DNA of 64,000 nucleotides from Flavobacteriaceae bacterium (GTDB taxonomy: Bacteria; Bacteroidota; Bacteroidia; Flavobacteriales; Flavobacteriaceae), in the NCBI GenBank assembly GCA_013214065.1, contig JABSPK010000008.1:62001-126000 (forward strand), read 5' to 3'. This document shows positions 36,573 to 46,629 of the stretch, one piece after another. A program made the translations under genes and the position numbers. The notes beneath the pieces were generated by a model. The model ran no database searches and was not told where the DNA came from. It saw nothing but the letters and a program-made list of their open reading frames with translations. Positions within the stretch are counted from its first letter, which is position 1, and every line of letters starts with the position of its first letter.

Positions 36573-38537
36573 TTAGTTGACCTCAAGGATCCAGAGGTCT
36601 TTGTCATAGCGCCCGTTAAATTGGCTGTTCACCATTTTCGCAGCTTGTTCAAAGGTATCGAAGCGTTGTAAATACGCATAGTAATACCCGTTTACTTTTC
36701 GCTGAAAGTAGGAGGGTTCGAACCCTTGGGAGCGTAAGGATATCAAAAACGGCCTAAGGTTCGATTCTTCACCGAATACATTGGCGATGACATAATGCCC
36801 GACTTCCAGGCCTTTTGTTTTTTTCACCTTTTCATACCTTCCCGAATAGGGGTGTGAAGCCGGAAGGTCGTCTGCCTCACTCAGCTGTGGCGCCGGTTTA
36901 GGTGCTGGTTTCAGCATGGGTTTGACCGGTTTCGGTGGGTTGAACAGGCTGTCATTGAAAATGAGCGGTTCTTCGATGCCTTTGATCTTGACCAATTGGA
37001 CATTGTTGTCATCGGCGTCGAAAATATCATCTTTGGTCATCAGACGTTCGTCACCCCGCCAAATGAAGCCTTTTAAACGTTGTACTTGCTCCGCCCAGTC
37101 TTCTTCCGGAAAAATGTCGCCATCAGGATCGATGAAAAAGGTAATCTCATCGATATCGCTGTTCTCCATGATCAACCGGATTTTGCTGCAGGTCGTCTTG
37201 TCGACCCCTACGAACTCATCATCATCGTTGTACATGAAATAAATGACCTCGGTATTCTTGACCAGATCGATCACTTTTAGCTCGTTTTCTTCGAACTTTC
37301 CGAACATATCGATGCCTTTGGCTTGATTATAGCCCCGATTGCCGATGGTATCCAAAGAAACGATGAAGGCGTTGTTGATGACTTTAAGGGAATCGAGCTT
37401 ATCGGTCTCCACATCCGAAATCAGGTGGATGCTATCTCCGGTCATTTGATTGTCGATGTTCCAAAGGATCGGGTCTTTGATCAGTTGGGTGATACCGGTA
37501 TTTTGCGCCGAGTGGATCGAATCGCATTTGCCGCTTAAGTCTTTTTTGAAAAATTTCGCATTGTGGAAGGCCCTTAAAATACGCTCTTCCGGTTTGCCCG
37601 TGACCATAAGGGTATCCCCATGGATGTACAATGAATCTTGCTGAACCAGACTTACCGCCACGGCCCTCTTGGTAGCGAAAACCGAATCTTTTTCTTTGAA
37701 AACCTCGGCATAGTGGGCCCGGATGACCCCATCGTTGATCGTATCGGTGACCTTGATGTTATTCGTGGCCGAGGCGAAGGAGGTCGCTTTGTCGAAATAC
37801 ACACTATCCCCTTCGATAATCCGGTTGCTATAGTTGATCTTGGTGTTCTTGATACCGTACCCCTGTTCGATTCGGGTATCATAGAACCCACGTTCACAAT
37901 AGATTTTGTAGTCTTCGCCCGTGATGGTCGATGGTCCGTACATAAAGGCTTCCTTAGAAACCCGGTAGTAGTCGAGTTGCTTTGAATCGATTTGGTATTC
38001 CGGGTTGTCGATGTGTACGTTGTTCAAGAATTGTACTTTCTTCAGCTCCATAAAGTAGGTGCCGATGATGCTGGTCAAGGTGTTCGCTGAATCGACGACC
38101 TTACCGCCGGAATTATAATACGAATATTGCTTTTCACGATCGAAGTACAGCGTATCAGTGGTCAGGGTCATTTGCCCATCGGTCAGGTCGACCTTTTCGA
38201 AGGCACGGGCCAACCGGGTGTCGCCGTTATAATCGAGTTTGCCACTGTTCATTTCGATCGAATCGCCTTGTTGCAACCGAACGTTGCCTATGGCCTGCAA
38301 TCTGTTTTCTTGGGAGTAGAAAATGGCGATATCACACCACAGGTCGGCCCCTTGATGTTCGAACTGCACCTGCCGTTCATCATCTTTACTGAAAATGGAT
38401 GCCCCGGGATATTTAGCCTCGTCTTTGGTGAAATTCGCCCCATAGACGATGTTGATCTGACGTTCTTGCGGTGTTTGCTCCTGGGCCTGGGCCATAAAAA
38501 AGCAGCATCCGATCAAAAAAGGAAAAGCCTTTCTCAA
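36573..38537 (-). CDS. OstA/LptA-like protein with C-terminal SPOR domain
   Basis: A signal peptide (FPFLIGCCFFMAQAQ) is followed by about 500 residues of OstA-like beta-jellyroll repeats (NRLQAIGNVRLQQGDSIEMN and similar), the fold of LPS-transport proteins. Then come a Pro/Lys linker (NPPKPVKPMLKPAPKP) and a SPOR-like domain of about 80 residues (VGHYVIANVFGEESNLRPF... ending DKDLWILEVN). SPOR domains bind denuded septal peptidoglycan. The start is not ATG: TTG 38558 falls inside a -7 element, so TTG 38537 (LRKAFPFLIGC) is chosen, giving 654 residues. It is followed by an aminotransferase gene. Confidence 0.85.
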   Translation of the reverse strand: MRKAFPFLIGCCFFMAQAQEQTPQERQINIVYGANFTKDEAKYPGASIFSKDDERQVQFEHQGADLWCDIAIFYSQENRLQAIGNVRLQQGDSIEMNSGKLDYNGDTRLARAFEKVDLTDGQMTLTTDTLYFDREKQYSYYNSGGKVVDSANTLTSIIGTYFMELKKVQFLNNVHIDNPEYQIDSKQLDYYRVSKEAFMYGPSTITGEDYKIYCERGFYDTRIEQGYGIKNTKINYSNRIIEGDSVYFDKATSFASATNNIKVTDTINDGVIRAHYAEVFKEKDSVFATKRAVAVSLVQQDSLYIHGDTLMVTGKPEERILRAFHNAKFFKKDLSGKCDSIHSAQNTGITQLIKDPILWNIDNQMTGDSIHLISDVETDKLDSLKVINNAFIVSLDTIGNRGYNQAKGIDMFGKFEENELKVIDLVKNTEVIYFMYNDDDEFVGVDKTTCSKIRLIMENSDIDEITFFIDPDGDIFPEEDWAEQVQRLKGFIWRGDERLMTKDDIFDADDNNVQLVKIKGIEEPLIFNDSLFNPPKPVKPMLKPAPKPAPQLSEADDLPASHPYSGRYEKVKKTKGLEVGHYVIANVFGEESNLRPFLISLRSQGFEPSYFQRKVNGYYYAYLQRFDTFEQAAKMVNSQFNGRYDKDLWILEVN

Positions 38538-38555
38538 GAAATTGGAAATTTTTGC

Positions 38556-38563
38556 CAAAAGTA
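38556..38563 (-). promoter_or_regulatory. Bacteroidota -7 element upstream of the OstA-like gene
   Basis: TACTTTTG on the minus strand matches TAnnTTTG exactly, but the TTG elements found upstream are at 12 and 32 bases, neither ideal. If it is active, transcription begins near 38550, which excludes the longest frame start. Confidence 0.45.
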
Positions 38564-38644
38564 GGGCTTTTGTACCAAGTTCATCGTCCTATTTGCAAAG
38601 CTTTGGGAGAATCATCCAGCTCCCTGCCTTCACTCAACGGATGG

Positions 38645-39592
38645 TCATGGTGATTCGAATAATCGTTTCCAATCCGATTCAGCGACCAAATACGCAAAGG
38701 AGTAAGGGTTGCCTTCGTTCAAGAGTCTTTTGAAGTAGGTTTTTGCCGCTACGGTGTCTTTTTGTTCATAAAGTTGCCAATTGCCCAATCCATAAAGGAA
38801 TACATCGTCAGAAGAAGATCCATCACCCCTGATGGTGATTTGGTCCATACCGATGACCTCTTTGTAAAAGAGGCAAATCGTATGGTAGTTGGTGTTTTCG
38901 ATGATATCAAGGTCCTCATGGATCGGGGCTAGTATTTCAGCGGCGTCCTCCGACCGCCCCATTCGCTTTAGGATCATATACATCCAATGTCCGCCCGATA
39001 CGAGGTTATCATCGAATTGATTGGTCTCGCTTCGTTTTGAAAAGACCGAAAGTGCTTTATCGTAGTTACCTTGCAGGTAATGGGCCAGACCTAAATGATA
39101 CCAAATGTTGCCTTTCAAGCTGCTTATCGGTATGTTCTGTGCATTGGGGAGCCCATCGGGTTCTACCTGGTCGGATTTGCCCTCCATCAACAAGGCTGCC
39201 TTTTCAAAATCGCTGACCGCCTTATCATACTGTCGTGTAGAGAGATACCGATGGCCGCGATGCCGATACAAGCGTGCATCGTCGGGGAATTTGGAGATGC
39301 CCTCGGTATAAATGCCAATGGCTTTATTGAAATGCTTGAGATAGGCACAACGCCTGCCGTACCAGATGAGATTTTCTACGGATTCCGGTGCACTTTCATA
39401 GTCCAGCTTTGCAGCTTCGTATTTATCCAAAGCTTTGCTTGGGAGCGCCCTTTCGGTAAATAGGGTATCCCCTAACAGGGTAATGGCCTCGATTTGCCTC
39501 GTTTCGGAGACGCTGTCGAAAACGACTTTGGGTTTACCCTGTTGCATGCAGCCCGCCATCAGGCAAGCCATTCCGATCCAGAACCGTTTCAT
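38645..39592 (-). CDS. TPR-containing lipoprotein
   Basis: The 315-residue product begins MKRFWIGMACLMAGCMQQ, with a lipobox (LMAGC, Cys 15), so it is a lipoprotein. About five TPR units follow (ENLIWYGRRCAYLKHFNKAI, ARLYRHRGHRYLSTRQYDKA, NIWYHLGLAHYLQGNYDKAL), suggesting protein binding at the envelope. It lies 51 bases downstream of purA on the same strand, and 87 bases separate it from the OstA-like gene, which has its own promoter candidate. Function unknown. Confidence 0.86.
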   Translation of the reverse strand: MKRFWIGMACLMAGCMQQGKPKVVFDSVSETRQIEAITLLGDTLFTERALPSKALDKYEAAKLDYESAPESVENLIWYGRRCAYLKHFNKAIGIYTEGISKFPDDARLYRHRGHRYLSTRQYDKAVSDFEKAALLMEGKSDQVEPDGLPNAQNIPISSLKGNIWYHLGLAHYLQGNYDKALSVFSKRSETNQFDDNLVSGGHWMYMILKRMGRSEDAAEILAPIHEDLDIIENTNYHTICLFYKEVIGMDQITIRGDGSSSDDVFLYGLGNWQLYEQKDTVAAKTYFKRLLNEGNPYSFAYLVAESDWKRLFESP

Positions 39593-39643
39593 AAAGGATA
39601 AAATGGGTTGGTGTTCAGAAAGTTACAAAAATTCAATAACTCC

Positions 39644-40912
39644 TTAGCGATGGATGGTCTGGGTACGATCAGGACCTACGGATACGATTTTGATCGGTAC
39701 ATCAAGCTGGGTCTCCAAAAAGGCGATGTATTGGTTGAGCGTCTCTGGAAGTTCATCGGCCTTGGTCATTTTAGTCAAGTCTTTTGCCCAACCCGGTAGT
39801 TCCTCATAAATCGGTTTGACGTTGTCGCTTTCGATATTATAGGGGAGGTGTTCGATGCGTTCACCTTTGTATTCATAAGCGGTACAGACCTTGATGGTTT
39901 CGAATCCGCTGAGCACATCGGCCTTCATCATCATCAGCTCGGTGACCCCGTTGATTTGCACGGCGTATTTCAAGGCGACTAGATCCAGCCAACCACAACG
40001 TCTGGGTCGACCGGTGGTGGCACCGAATTCATTGCCGACACTGCCCATAGTAGCTCCGTCTTCATCAAAGAGTTCTGTCGGAAAAGGACCGCTGCCCACA
40101 CGTGTGGTATAGGCTTTGAAAATTCCCAAGACGTTTCCGATGCGACCGGGGGCAACCCCCAAACCGGTGCAGGCACCCGCAGCCGTAGTGTTTGATGAGG
40201 TCACGTAGGGGTAGGTTCCGAAATCAATATCCAATAACGAACCTTGGGCCCCTTCGGCCAAAATCTTCTTTTTTTCGGCCATGGCATTGAACATATAATT
40301 TTCACTGTCGATGAATTTCAACTGTCGAAGCGCTTCGATCCCTTCACAGAATTCGGCTTCGAGCTCGGTCAGGTCGTAATCGATTTGCACGTTGTAATAA
40401 TCGATCATGGCCTCGTGCTTATCGGCAAGGGCTCGGTATTTCTCTTTCCAATTGTCGAATTCAAGGTCACCGACGCGCATTCCGTTCCGGCCAGTCTTAT
40501 CCATATAGGTAGGGCCGATCCCTTTTAAGGTCGAGCCGATCTTGGCCTTGCCTTTGGCGGTTTCCGAAGCGGCATCCAAAAGACGGTGTGTCGGCAATAT
40601 GAGGTGGGCTTTTCTTGAAATAACCAGTCTTGACGCGATATCGATATTGAACTTGGCCAAGTTGTCCAACTCTTTTTTGAAGATGACCGGATCGATGACG
40701 ACCCCGTTACCGACCACGTTCATGGCATTCTTATGGAAGATTCCTGACGGAATGGTATGCAATACGTGTTTGATACCATCGAACTCTAAGGTATGACCGG
40801 CGTTCGGACCGCCTTGAAAACGGGCGATGATGTCATAGTCTTTGGTTAAGACATCGACGATTTTTCCCTTTCCCTCGTCGCCCCATTGGAGCCCAAGCAA
40901 TAAATCTACCAT
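39644..40912 (-). CDS. purA: Adenylosuccinate synthetase
   Basis: PurA makes adenylosuccinate from IMP, aspartate and GTP, the first committed step to AMP. The 422-residue protein has the N-terminal GTP loop QWGDEGKGK (about 9-17), the catalytic GPNAGHT segment near 36-42 and the LKGIGPTYMDKTGRNGMRVGD region. In other bacteria (p)ppGpp inhibits PurA directly, which makes its position downstream of relA/spoT and a Fur-family regulator notable. The ATG is 12 bases after the Fur-like stop, so they are co-transcribed. Confidence 0.97.
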   Translation of the reverse strand: MVDLLLGLQWGDEGKGKIVDVLTKDYDIIARFQGGPNAGHTLEFDGIKHVLHTIPSGIFHKNAMNVVGNGVVIDPVIFKKELDNLAKFNIDIASRLVISRKAHLILPTHRLLDAASETAKGKAKIGSTLKGIGPTYMDKTGRNGMRVGDLEFDNWKEKYRALADKHEAMIDYYNVQIDYDLTELEAEFCEGIEALRQLKFIDSENYMFNAMAEKKKILAEGAQGSLLDIDFGTYPYVTSSNTTAAGACTGLGVAPGRIGNVLGIFKAYTTRVGSGPFPTELFDEDGATMGSVGNEFGATTGRPRRCGWLDLVALKYAVQINGVTELMMMKADVLSGFETIKVCTAYEYKGERIEHLPYNIESDNVKPIYEELPGWAKDLTKMTKADELPETLNQYIAFLETQLDVPIKIVSVGPDRTQTIHR

Positions 40913-40924
40913 TGAAAATTGTGG

Positions 40925-41380
40925 TTAGTCGGTTACTTTTTCTTCCTTGTTCCTGGTTCCGTAAAAGTATAAAGAATGATTGTTGATCTGGATGTCGAAA
41001 ACTTCCTCGATCGTTTTTTTGATCGATTGGATCCGTGGGTCACAGAACTCGACGACTTCCCCGGTATCGGTCAGGATCACATGATCGTGCTGCCTATCGA
41101 AGTACGACTTTTCATATTGTGCCTGGTTTTTACCGAACTGGTGTTTACGGACCAGCTTGCAATCCAGCAGTAACTCAATAGTATTGTATAAAGTTGCACG
41201 GCTTACACGATAATTTTTGGTTTTCATTTTGATGTACAGGGATTCTACATCGAAATGATCGTCACTTTCATAGATTTCTTGAAGGATGGCATAGCGCTCA
41301 GGGGTCTTTCGGTGCCCATTTTCCTCAAGAAAATTGGTGAAGACGTTTTTGACGATTTCTTGGTTTTTGTTGTTGCCCAT
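40925..41380 (-). CDS. Fur-family transcriptional regulator
   Basis: The 151-residue protein from ATG 41380 ([20 protein letters not shown]) has the Fur winged helix ([18 protein letters not shown]) and dimerisation domain with metal-site residues HFDVES and QHDHVI...EFCDPRI. The structural zinc CxxC pairs of classical Fur are missing: only two Cys are in the protein. It could be a Fur, PerR or related peroxide/iron sensor; the sequence does not settle which. The frame extends to 41425 but the family N-terminus begins at 41380. It lies between relA/spoT and purA. Confidence 0.88.
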   Translation of the reverse strand: MGNNKNQEIVKNVFTNFLEENGHRKTPERYAILQEIYESDDHFDVESLYIKMKTKNYRVSRATLYNTIELLLDCKLVRKHQFGKNQAQYEKSYFDRQHDHVILTDTGEVVEFCDPRIQSIKKTIEEVFDIQINNHSLYFYGTRNKEEKVTD

Positions 41381-41421
41381 GGGAAGCTTCGCTATTAACC
41401 GTACAAAGGTACGTCTAAAAA

Positions 41422-43626
41422 TCAAATTCGACTCACTTTATCGATACCACCGATCTGTTTCAGGTTGTTGATCAATTTTTTGAGAATGGAGTTGTTTTTT
41501 ACGACCAAGGTGATCCTTCCTGTAAAGGTGCCGCCCTCCGCGCTAAAATTCAGATTGCGCATATTGACGTGCATGTTGTCCGAAATCACGTTGGTGATCT
41601 CGTTGACTAGTCCGAGATTGTCGATGCCGGTAATCAAAATGTCCGCCGTGAAGTCTTCTTGTGTAGAATCGATCCATTTGGCCGAAATGATACGGTACGC
41701 GTAATTCGATTGTAATGAAATCGCGTTCGGACAGGATTTAGCATGTACTTTGATTCCATCGTTGACACTGACGAAGCCAAAGACTTCGTCTCCCGGAATG
41801 GGGTTACAGCATTGCGAAAGCTTATAGCTCAATTTCTCTTCCTCGTTGCCAAAGACCAACATGTCGTAGTTGGCCGTGATCTCATCTTTGTTGATGTCTT
41901 CAGGCGTCGGATTGCGACGGATCCGGTTTTTGAAGAAATTGATGAAGGCATTGTTGTAGGAAGCGGCGAATTCCTTGATGTGTTGATTATCAATAACCCC
42001 GTTACCCACCCTGAAAAACAAGTCTAAGCTGGTCTTCAACTTGAAGAAATTCACCATTTTGTTGACGACATCCTCGTTAAGGTTGATTTTCTGGGACTTG
42101 AGTTTCCGGCGTAAAATTTCCTTGCCATCTTCGGCAATTTCCCTTTTCTCTTCGCGTAGCGACGATTTGATTTTAGCACGTGCCCTAGCGGTCATTGCAT
42201 AAGAAAGCCAGTTTTGGTTGGGCTTGGCTGATTCCGAAGTAATGACTTCTACCTGGTCCCCGCTGTGCAAGGTGGTATTCAAGGGGACCAATTTGCCATT
42301 CACCTTGGCACCTCTGGTCTTCATGCCCACTTCGGTGTGGATGTGAAAGGCAAAGTCCAAGGGGGTGGCCCCTTTGGGCAACGACTTAAGCTCCCCTTTC
42401 GGGGTGAAGACGAAAATCTCTTTGGAGTAAAGGTTCAGCTTGAATTCCTCTACGAAATCGACCGCATTACCATTGGCGCTTTCTAGGGCTTCCTGCAGTC
42501 TGTTCAGCCATACTTCGATACCTTGCTCCTTTTGTTCGCCGTGTTTGTATTTAAAGTGGGCGGCATAGCCTTTTTCAGCGATTTCATGCATGCGCTCACT
42601 GCGGATCTGTACTTCGACCCATTTGCCCTCAGGGCCCATTACGGTGATGTGCAAGGCTTCATAGCCGGTCGACTTTGGAGAAGTGATCCAATCGCGCAGG
42701 CGCACCGGGTTGGGGGTAAAGTGATCGGTTACTATGGAATAGATCTTCCAAGCAAGGAACTTTTCGTTTTTACGATCCGATTTGTAAATGATCCTTATCG
42801 CGAATTTGTCGTAGACTTCATCGAATCGGATGTTTTGGGCCACCATTTTACGTCGGATCGAGAAGATAGACTTCATTCGCCCTTTGATGGAGTAGTTCAA
42901 ACCATCTTTATCCAGGGAGTCACGAATAACGTTGGTGAAATCCTTGATATAGGTTTGTTGTTCCTCTTCGGTTTCCTCGATTTTCCCCAGAATGTCGTTG
43001 TAGACTTCCGGTTCGGTATACTTCAAACTGAGGTCTTCGAGTTGGGTCTTGATGTTGTATAGGCCGATCCTATGGGCGAGTGGGGCATAGATGTATAAGG
43101 TCTCCGAAGCGATTTTCACTTGCTTGTACTCCGGCATCGCATCCATGGTCAACATGTTGTGATAGCGGTCGGCGATTTTGATGATGATCACCCGCACGTC
43201 ATCGTGCAGGGTAAGTAGCATTTTCCTGAAATTTTCAGCTTGTTGGCTGATGTTTTTGTCTTTTTTCAGGTGTGCGATCTTGGTCAGGCCATCAACGATC
43301 CGAGCAACGGTCTCACCGAACATGCGCTCGATATCATCTAGGGTATATGGCGTGTCCTCTACCACATCATGCAATAGGGCCGAGGCTATCGAAACGGCAT
43401 CGAGTCCGATTTCAGAAGCCACGATCTTGGCCACGGCTATCGGATGGAAGATATAGGCTTCCCCTGATTTACGCCGTTGGTCTTTATGGGCGTCAACGGC
43501 AATATCGAAAGCCGAACGGATCAATTTCTTATCCGCCGGCGAAAGGGTCTGATAGCTAATGCGAAGCAATTCCTTGTATTGCTTGGCTATCTCTTTGTTC
43601 TCTTTTGCAATGGCCGCCTCCGTCAT
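41422..43626 (-). CDS. Bifunctional (p)ppGpp synthetase/hydrolase (RelA/SpoT)
   Basis: The 734-residue protein makes and degrades (p)ppGpp, the stringent-response alarmone. Domains in order: HD hydrolase with HPIAVAK and LLHDVVEDT intact; synthetase with STGYEALH and [17 protein letters not shown] ([24 protein letters not shown]); a helical/zinc-finger-like region with [12 protein letters not shown]; and a C-terminal ACT domain. Both catalytic halves look complete, so this is probably the main Rel/Spo enzyme. It is upstream of the Fur-like gene and purA. Confidence 0.96.
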   Translation of the reverse strand: MTEAAIAKENKEIAKQYKELLRISYQTLSPADKKLIRSAFDIAVDAHKDQRRKSGEAYIFHPIAVAKIVASEIGLDAVSIASALLHDVVEDTPYTLDDIERMFGETVARIVDGLTKIAHLKKDKNISQQAENFRKMLLTLHDDVRVIIIKIADRYHNMLTMDAMPEYKQVKIASETLYIYAPLAHRIGLYNIKTQLEDLSLKYTEPEVYNDILGKIEETEEEQQTYIKDFTNVIRDSLDKDGLNYSIKGRMKSIFSIRRKMVAQNIRFDEVYDKFAIRIIYKSDRKNEKFLAWKIYSIVTDHFTPNPVRLRDWITSPKSTGYEALHITVMGPEGKWVEVQIRSERMHEIAEKGYAAHFKYKHGEQKEQGIEVWLNRLQEALESANGNAVDFVEEFKLNLYSKEIFVFTPKGELKSLPKGATPLDFAFHIHTEVGMKTRGAKVNGKLVPLNTTLHSGDQVEVITSESAKPNQNWLSYAMTARARAKIKSSLREEKREIAEDGKEILRRKLKSQKINLNEDVVNKMVNFFKLKTSLDLFFRVGNGVIDNQHIKEFAASYNNAFINFFKNRIRRNPTPEDINKDEITANYDMLVFGNEEEKLSYKLSQCCNPIPGDEVFGFVSVNDGIKVHAKSCPNAISLQSNYAYRIISAKWIDSTQEDFTADILITGIDNLGLVNEITNVISDNMHVNMRNLNFSAEGGTFTGRITLVVKNNSILKKLINNLKQIGGIDKVSRI

Positions 43627-43669
43627 AGAATACTAAAGTTAATGCAATCTTTACTATGGATAGCAAAAA

Positions 43670-44902
43670 TTATGCCTTTAGATTTCGAATCCGTTCGATG
43701 AGGGGGGGGTGGGAATAGTGCATGAACACATAGGCCGGATGCGGGGTAAGATTGCTCAAACTGCGCTGCGAAAGCTTTTTTAACGAAGTAATCAGGGGTT
43801 GCGCGGCATAGGTCGTTTTGGCATAATCGTCAGCTTCAAATTCGAAGCGACGCGACAGCATGTTCATCAATAAGCCCGTTAAGGTCGAAATCGGGCTGTA
43901 CAGCAACACAAAGCCGATAAGTCCGGCATGAAAACTGGGTTGGTCCACACCGATGGCCATGGACATCTGCGGTGAATTCACGAAAACGGACAGAATGAAC
44001 AAGGTGATCCCCGTCGAGAGGATCGATGCCAATAGATTGTATTGAATGTGTTTGCGTTTGTAATGGCCTACTTCATGGGCGAGTACCGCAACGATTTCCT
44101 CTTCATCAAGTTCGGCGATCAAGGTGTCGAAAAGAGTCACTTGCTTTTGCCGTCCGAACCCCGAAAAATAGGCATTCGCCTTGGTCGATCGTTTTGAACC
44201 GTCGATGACGAAAATGTGTTTAAGTTCGAAACCTACCTTTTGGGCGTAGTTTTCTATAGCCGATTTCAATTGTCCCGGTTCCAAAGGGGTCTGTTTGTTG
44301 AACAGGGGTACGATCAGCTTGGAGTAGAACAGGTTCATAAACAGCATAAGTGCGATGAACATGCCCCAGGCATAAAGCCAAAAGTTCGAACCGGTAAATT
44401 CCAAAAACCAAATAAAGGCGGCCAAGATACCGGAACCCAAGAGGCTGGCCAGTAGCCATCCTTTCAAGATGTCAGTGACGAAAATCTTGGGAGTGACCTT
44501 ATTGAATCCGAACTTTTCCTCGATTACGAAAGTTTGGTACCATGAAAACGGAATGGCGATCAAACTGCTAGCAAGGGCAATGGCACCAAAGAACAATATC
44601 CCCATGGCTATGGGATCTTCGGTGAATTTCCTCACCAAGGAATCGAGCCATCCGAATCCCCCAAAGACCAGGAACCCGATCGTCAAGAGGAATGAAAACC
44701 CGTCATTGAAGAGGCCAAAGCGGTAATTCCGGAGCTTGTATTCCTGCGAGCGGCCATATTCAGTGGCATCGAAAACATCATCCAACTCGTTGGGAACAGC
44801 CGCTTTGAAACGCTTTGAATTGAGATAATCCAACAGCAGGTCAAGGGCGAATTGCACCACTAGAATAACGAGTATGGCATAAAATAAGGTCGTACTGTCC
44901 AT
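43670..44902 (-). CDS. M48-family zinc metallopeptidase (Ste24-like)
   Basis: A 410-residue membrane protease of the Ste24/CAAX prenyl protease 1 type. About seven hydrophobic helices are visible, the HEVGH zinc motif is at about 276-280, and the third ligand region FEFEADDYA follows in the C-terminal part. In bacteria such enzymes act in membrane quality control; a CAAX substrate is not expected. The gene follows the SpoU methyltransferase by three bases and is probably co-transcribed; 43 bases then precede relA/spoT. Confidence 0.93.
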   Translation of the reverse strand: MDSTTLFYAILVILVVQFALDLLLDYLNSKRFKAAVPNELDDVFDATEYGRSQEYKLRNYRFGLFNDGFSFLLTIGFLVFGGFGWLDSLVRKFTEDPIAMGILFFGAIALASSLIAIPFSWYQTFVIEEKFGFNKVTPKIFVTDILKGWLLASLLGSGILAAFIWFLEFTGSNFWLYAWGMFIALMLFMNLFYSKLIVPLFNKQTPLEPGQLKSAIENYAQKVGFELKHIFVIDGSKRSTKANAYFSGFGRQKQVTLFDTLIAELDEEEIVAVLAHEVGHYKRKHIQYNLLASILSTGITLFILSVFVNSPQMSMAIGVDQPSFHAGLIGFVLLYSPISTLTGLLMNMLSRRFEFEADDYAKTTYAAQPLITSLKKLSQRSLSNLTPHPAYVFMHYSHPPLIERIRNLKA

Positions 44903-44905
44903 AGT

Positions 44906-45703
44906 TTATGAGCCGCGCTGGCGTTCTGCCTCAAAGATAAGTATTGCCGCCGATACCGAAACGTTCAAGGAATCGATCACCCCTTTCATCGGAATGATGA
45001 TGTTTTGGTCTGCATGTTGCAACCATTCGGCACTGAGGCCGGTCGCCTCGGTACCTACGACTAGGGCCGATGCCGTTTTGAAATCACAATCGGTGTAGGG
45101 TACGGAAGCCGTTAAGGCCGCACAGAAAATGCGTATTTGCTTTCGTTTTAAGAAATCGATTATTTGGGTGGTCTGTCCAATGGCGGTCGGTACGGTAAAT
45201 AGACAGCCGACACTGGATCGAACGATGTTCGGATTGTAAAGGTCGGTTTTCGGATTGGCAATGATCACGGCATCCAAATCGGCCGCGTCCGCGGTACGTA
45301 GGAGGGCACCGATATTTCCAGGTTTCTCAGGGGCTTCGGCCACTAGGATCAGCGGATTTTCCCGTTTGAATTCCAAGTCATCCAAACCGTGTGCTTTCAT
45401 CTTCGCGATGGCGAGAACCCCCTCGGTACCTTCGCGATGGGCCAACTTTTCATAGACCGATTTTGATAGATGTATGCTTTCATGGGGTTCCAACTGTGGT
45501 AACCTCGCATTATCACCCATGATCTCAGGGCATGACAAGACCGTTTCGATGGTATACCCACCTTGAACGGCCAGTTCCATTTCTCGGACCCCTTCGATAA
45601 CAAAACGGCCCAAACGCCGCCGTTCCTTCGATTTGGCCTTCAAGGCCAACACTTCCTTGACCAAAGGATTTTGCGGACTACTGATGAATTTAACCGTTGC
45701 CAT
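44906..45703 (-). CDS. SpoU/TrmH-family RNA 2'-O-methyltransferase
   Basis: The 265-residue SPOUT methyltransferase has an N-terminal substrate-binding domain (SSPQNPLVKEVLALKAKS, RRLGRFVIEGVREME) and the knotted SAM-binding core: NIGALLRTADAADLDAVII, LVVGTEATGLSAEW, and MKGVIDSLNVSVSAAILIFE. It probably methylates ribose on rRNA or tRNA, but the site cannot be read. The ATG at 45703 is divergent from a DUF6503 lipoprotein gene. M48 protease follows three bases downstream. Confidence 0.93.
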   Translation of the reverse strand: MATVKFISSPQNPLVKEVLALKAKSKERRRLGRFVIEGVREMELAVQGGYTIETVLSCPEIMGDNARLPQLEPHESIHLSKSVYEKLAHREGTEGVLAIAKMKAHGLDDLEFKRENPLILVAEAPEKPGNIGALLRTADAADLDAVIIANPKTDLYNPNIVRSSVGCLFTVPTAIGQTTQIIDFLKRKQIRIFCAALTASVPYTDCDFKTASALVVGTEATGLSAEWLQHADQNIIIPMKGVIDSLNVSVSAAILIFEAERQRGS

Positions 45704-45769
45704 GGGCTAAAAGTACTTATTCTTGTAAATAATACCCATGAGTTGCGACCTAGGGTTCAAACAACATCT

Positions 45770-46576
45770 ATGAGAACTTTATTAATACTGACCACAATGC
45801 TGCTCGCCCTCGGATGCAAGCAGCAGGCCACGACCAAAGCCGAAACCGCTGAAAACGAAAGTGCCGATCAGACCGAAACAGCGACCCAATTGCCTGAAGC
45901 CTTGACCGCTATTATCGACGCCCATGGTGGCATGAAAGCTTGGAAAAACATGCGTACCATGCGCTTCACCATTCCGAAAGAAAACAACCCCGAGGTCCAT
46001 ACCATTGATCTTTGGTCCCGTAAAGATCGGATCGATACCCCTGACTATGCGATGGGTTTCGACGGATCGCAACCCTGGGTTTTGGAAAAGGAAAAAGCCT
46101 ATGGGGGCAACGCCGAGTTTTACCACAACCTCATGTTTTATTTTTATGCCATGCCCTTTGTATTATCCGATTCGGGCATCGTGTATGGGGAGACCCCCGA
46201 TTTGGTTTTCGAGGGAAGGTCCTATCCTGGAATCGGAATCGCTTATGGCGAAGGGGTGGGTACCAGTCCTAAAGACGAGTATTTCGTGCATTACGATCCC
46301 GATACCAAACAAATGGCTTGGTTGGGATATACGGTAACCTATCGTAGTGGTGAAAAATCGGATAATGTCAAATGGATCCGTTACGATGATTGGGAGGCGG
46401 TTGACGGGCTGCTATTGCCCGCTTCGATTTCGTGGTACGAGTATGAGGGGCGAACCCTCAAAGCGCCGCGTAGTACCGTTCCGTTTACCGAGGCCAGTGT
46501 AACCGAAACGGCCTTGTCCGCTTCGGAATATGCCAAACCCGAGGGAGGTACCTATTTTGTGAAACCCGCTGAATAA
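45770..46576 (+). CDS. DUF6503 lipoprotein
   Basis: The 268-residue product from ATG 45770 begins MRTLLILTTMLLALGCKQQ with a lipobox (LALGC, Cys 16). A spacer rich in Thr, Glu and Ala follows, then a beta-rich domain with the DUF6503-type pattern (DAHGGMKAWKNMRTMRFTI, NAEFYHNLMFYFYAMPFVLSD). This looks like a lipid-binding, LolA-like envelope protein, but the family has no known function. The frame extends to 45563, but that part overlaps the divergent methyltransferase gene and lacks a signal peptide. Converges on the DUF3810 gene. Confidence 0.85.
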   Translation: MRTLLILTTMLLALGCKQQATTKAETAENESADQTETATQLPEALTAIIDAHGGMKAWKNMRTMRFTIPKENNPEVHTIDLWSRKDRIDTPDYAMGFDGSQPWVLEKEKAYGGNAEFYHNLMFYFYAMPFVLSDSGIVYGETPDLVFEGRSYPGIGIAYGEGVGTSPKDEYFVHYDPDTKQMAWLGYTVTYRSGEKSDNVKWIRYDDWEAVDGLLLPASISWYEYEGRTLKAPRSTVPFTEASVTETALSASEYAKPEGGTYFVKPAE

Positions 46577-46629
46577 TCATACATCGGCATGGTTACGTCG
46601 GTTTATAAGTGGCGGTTTGCGAGGGGATT

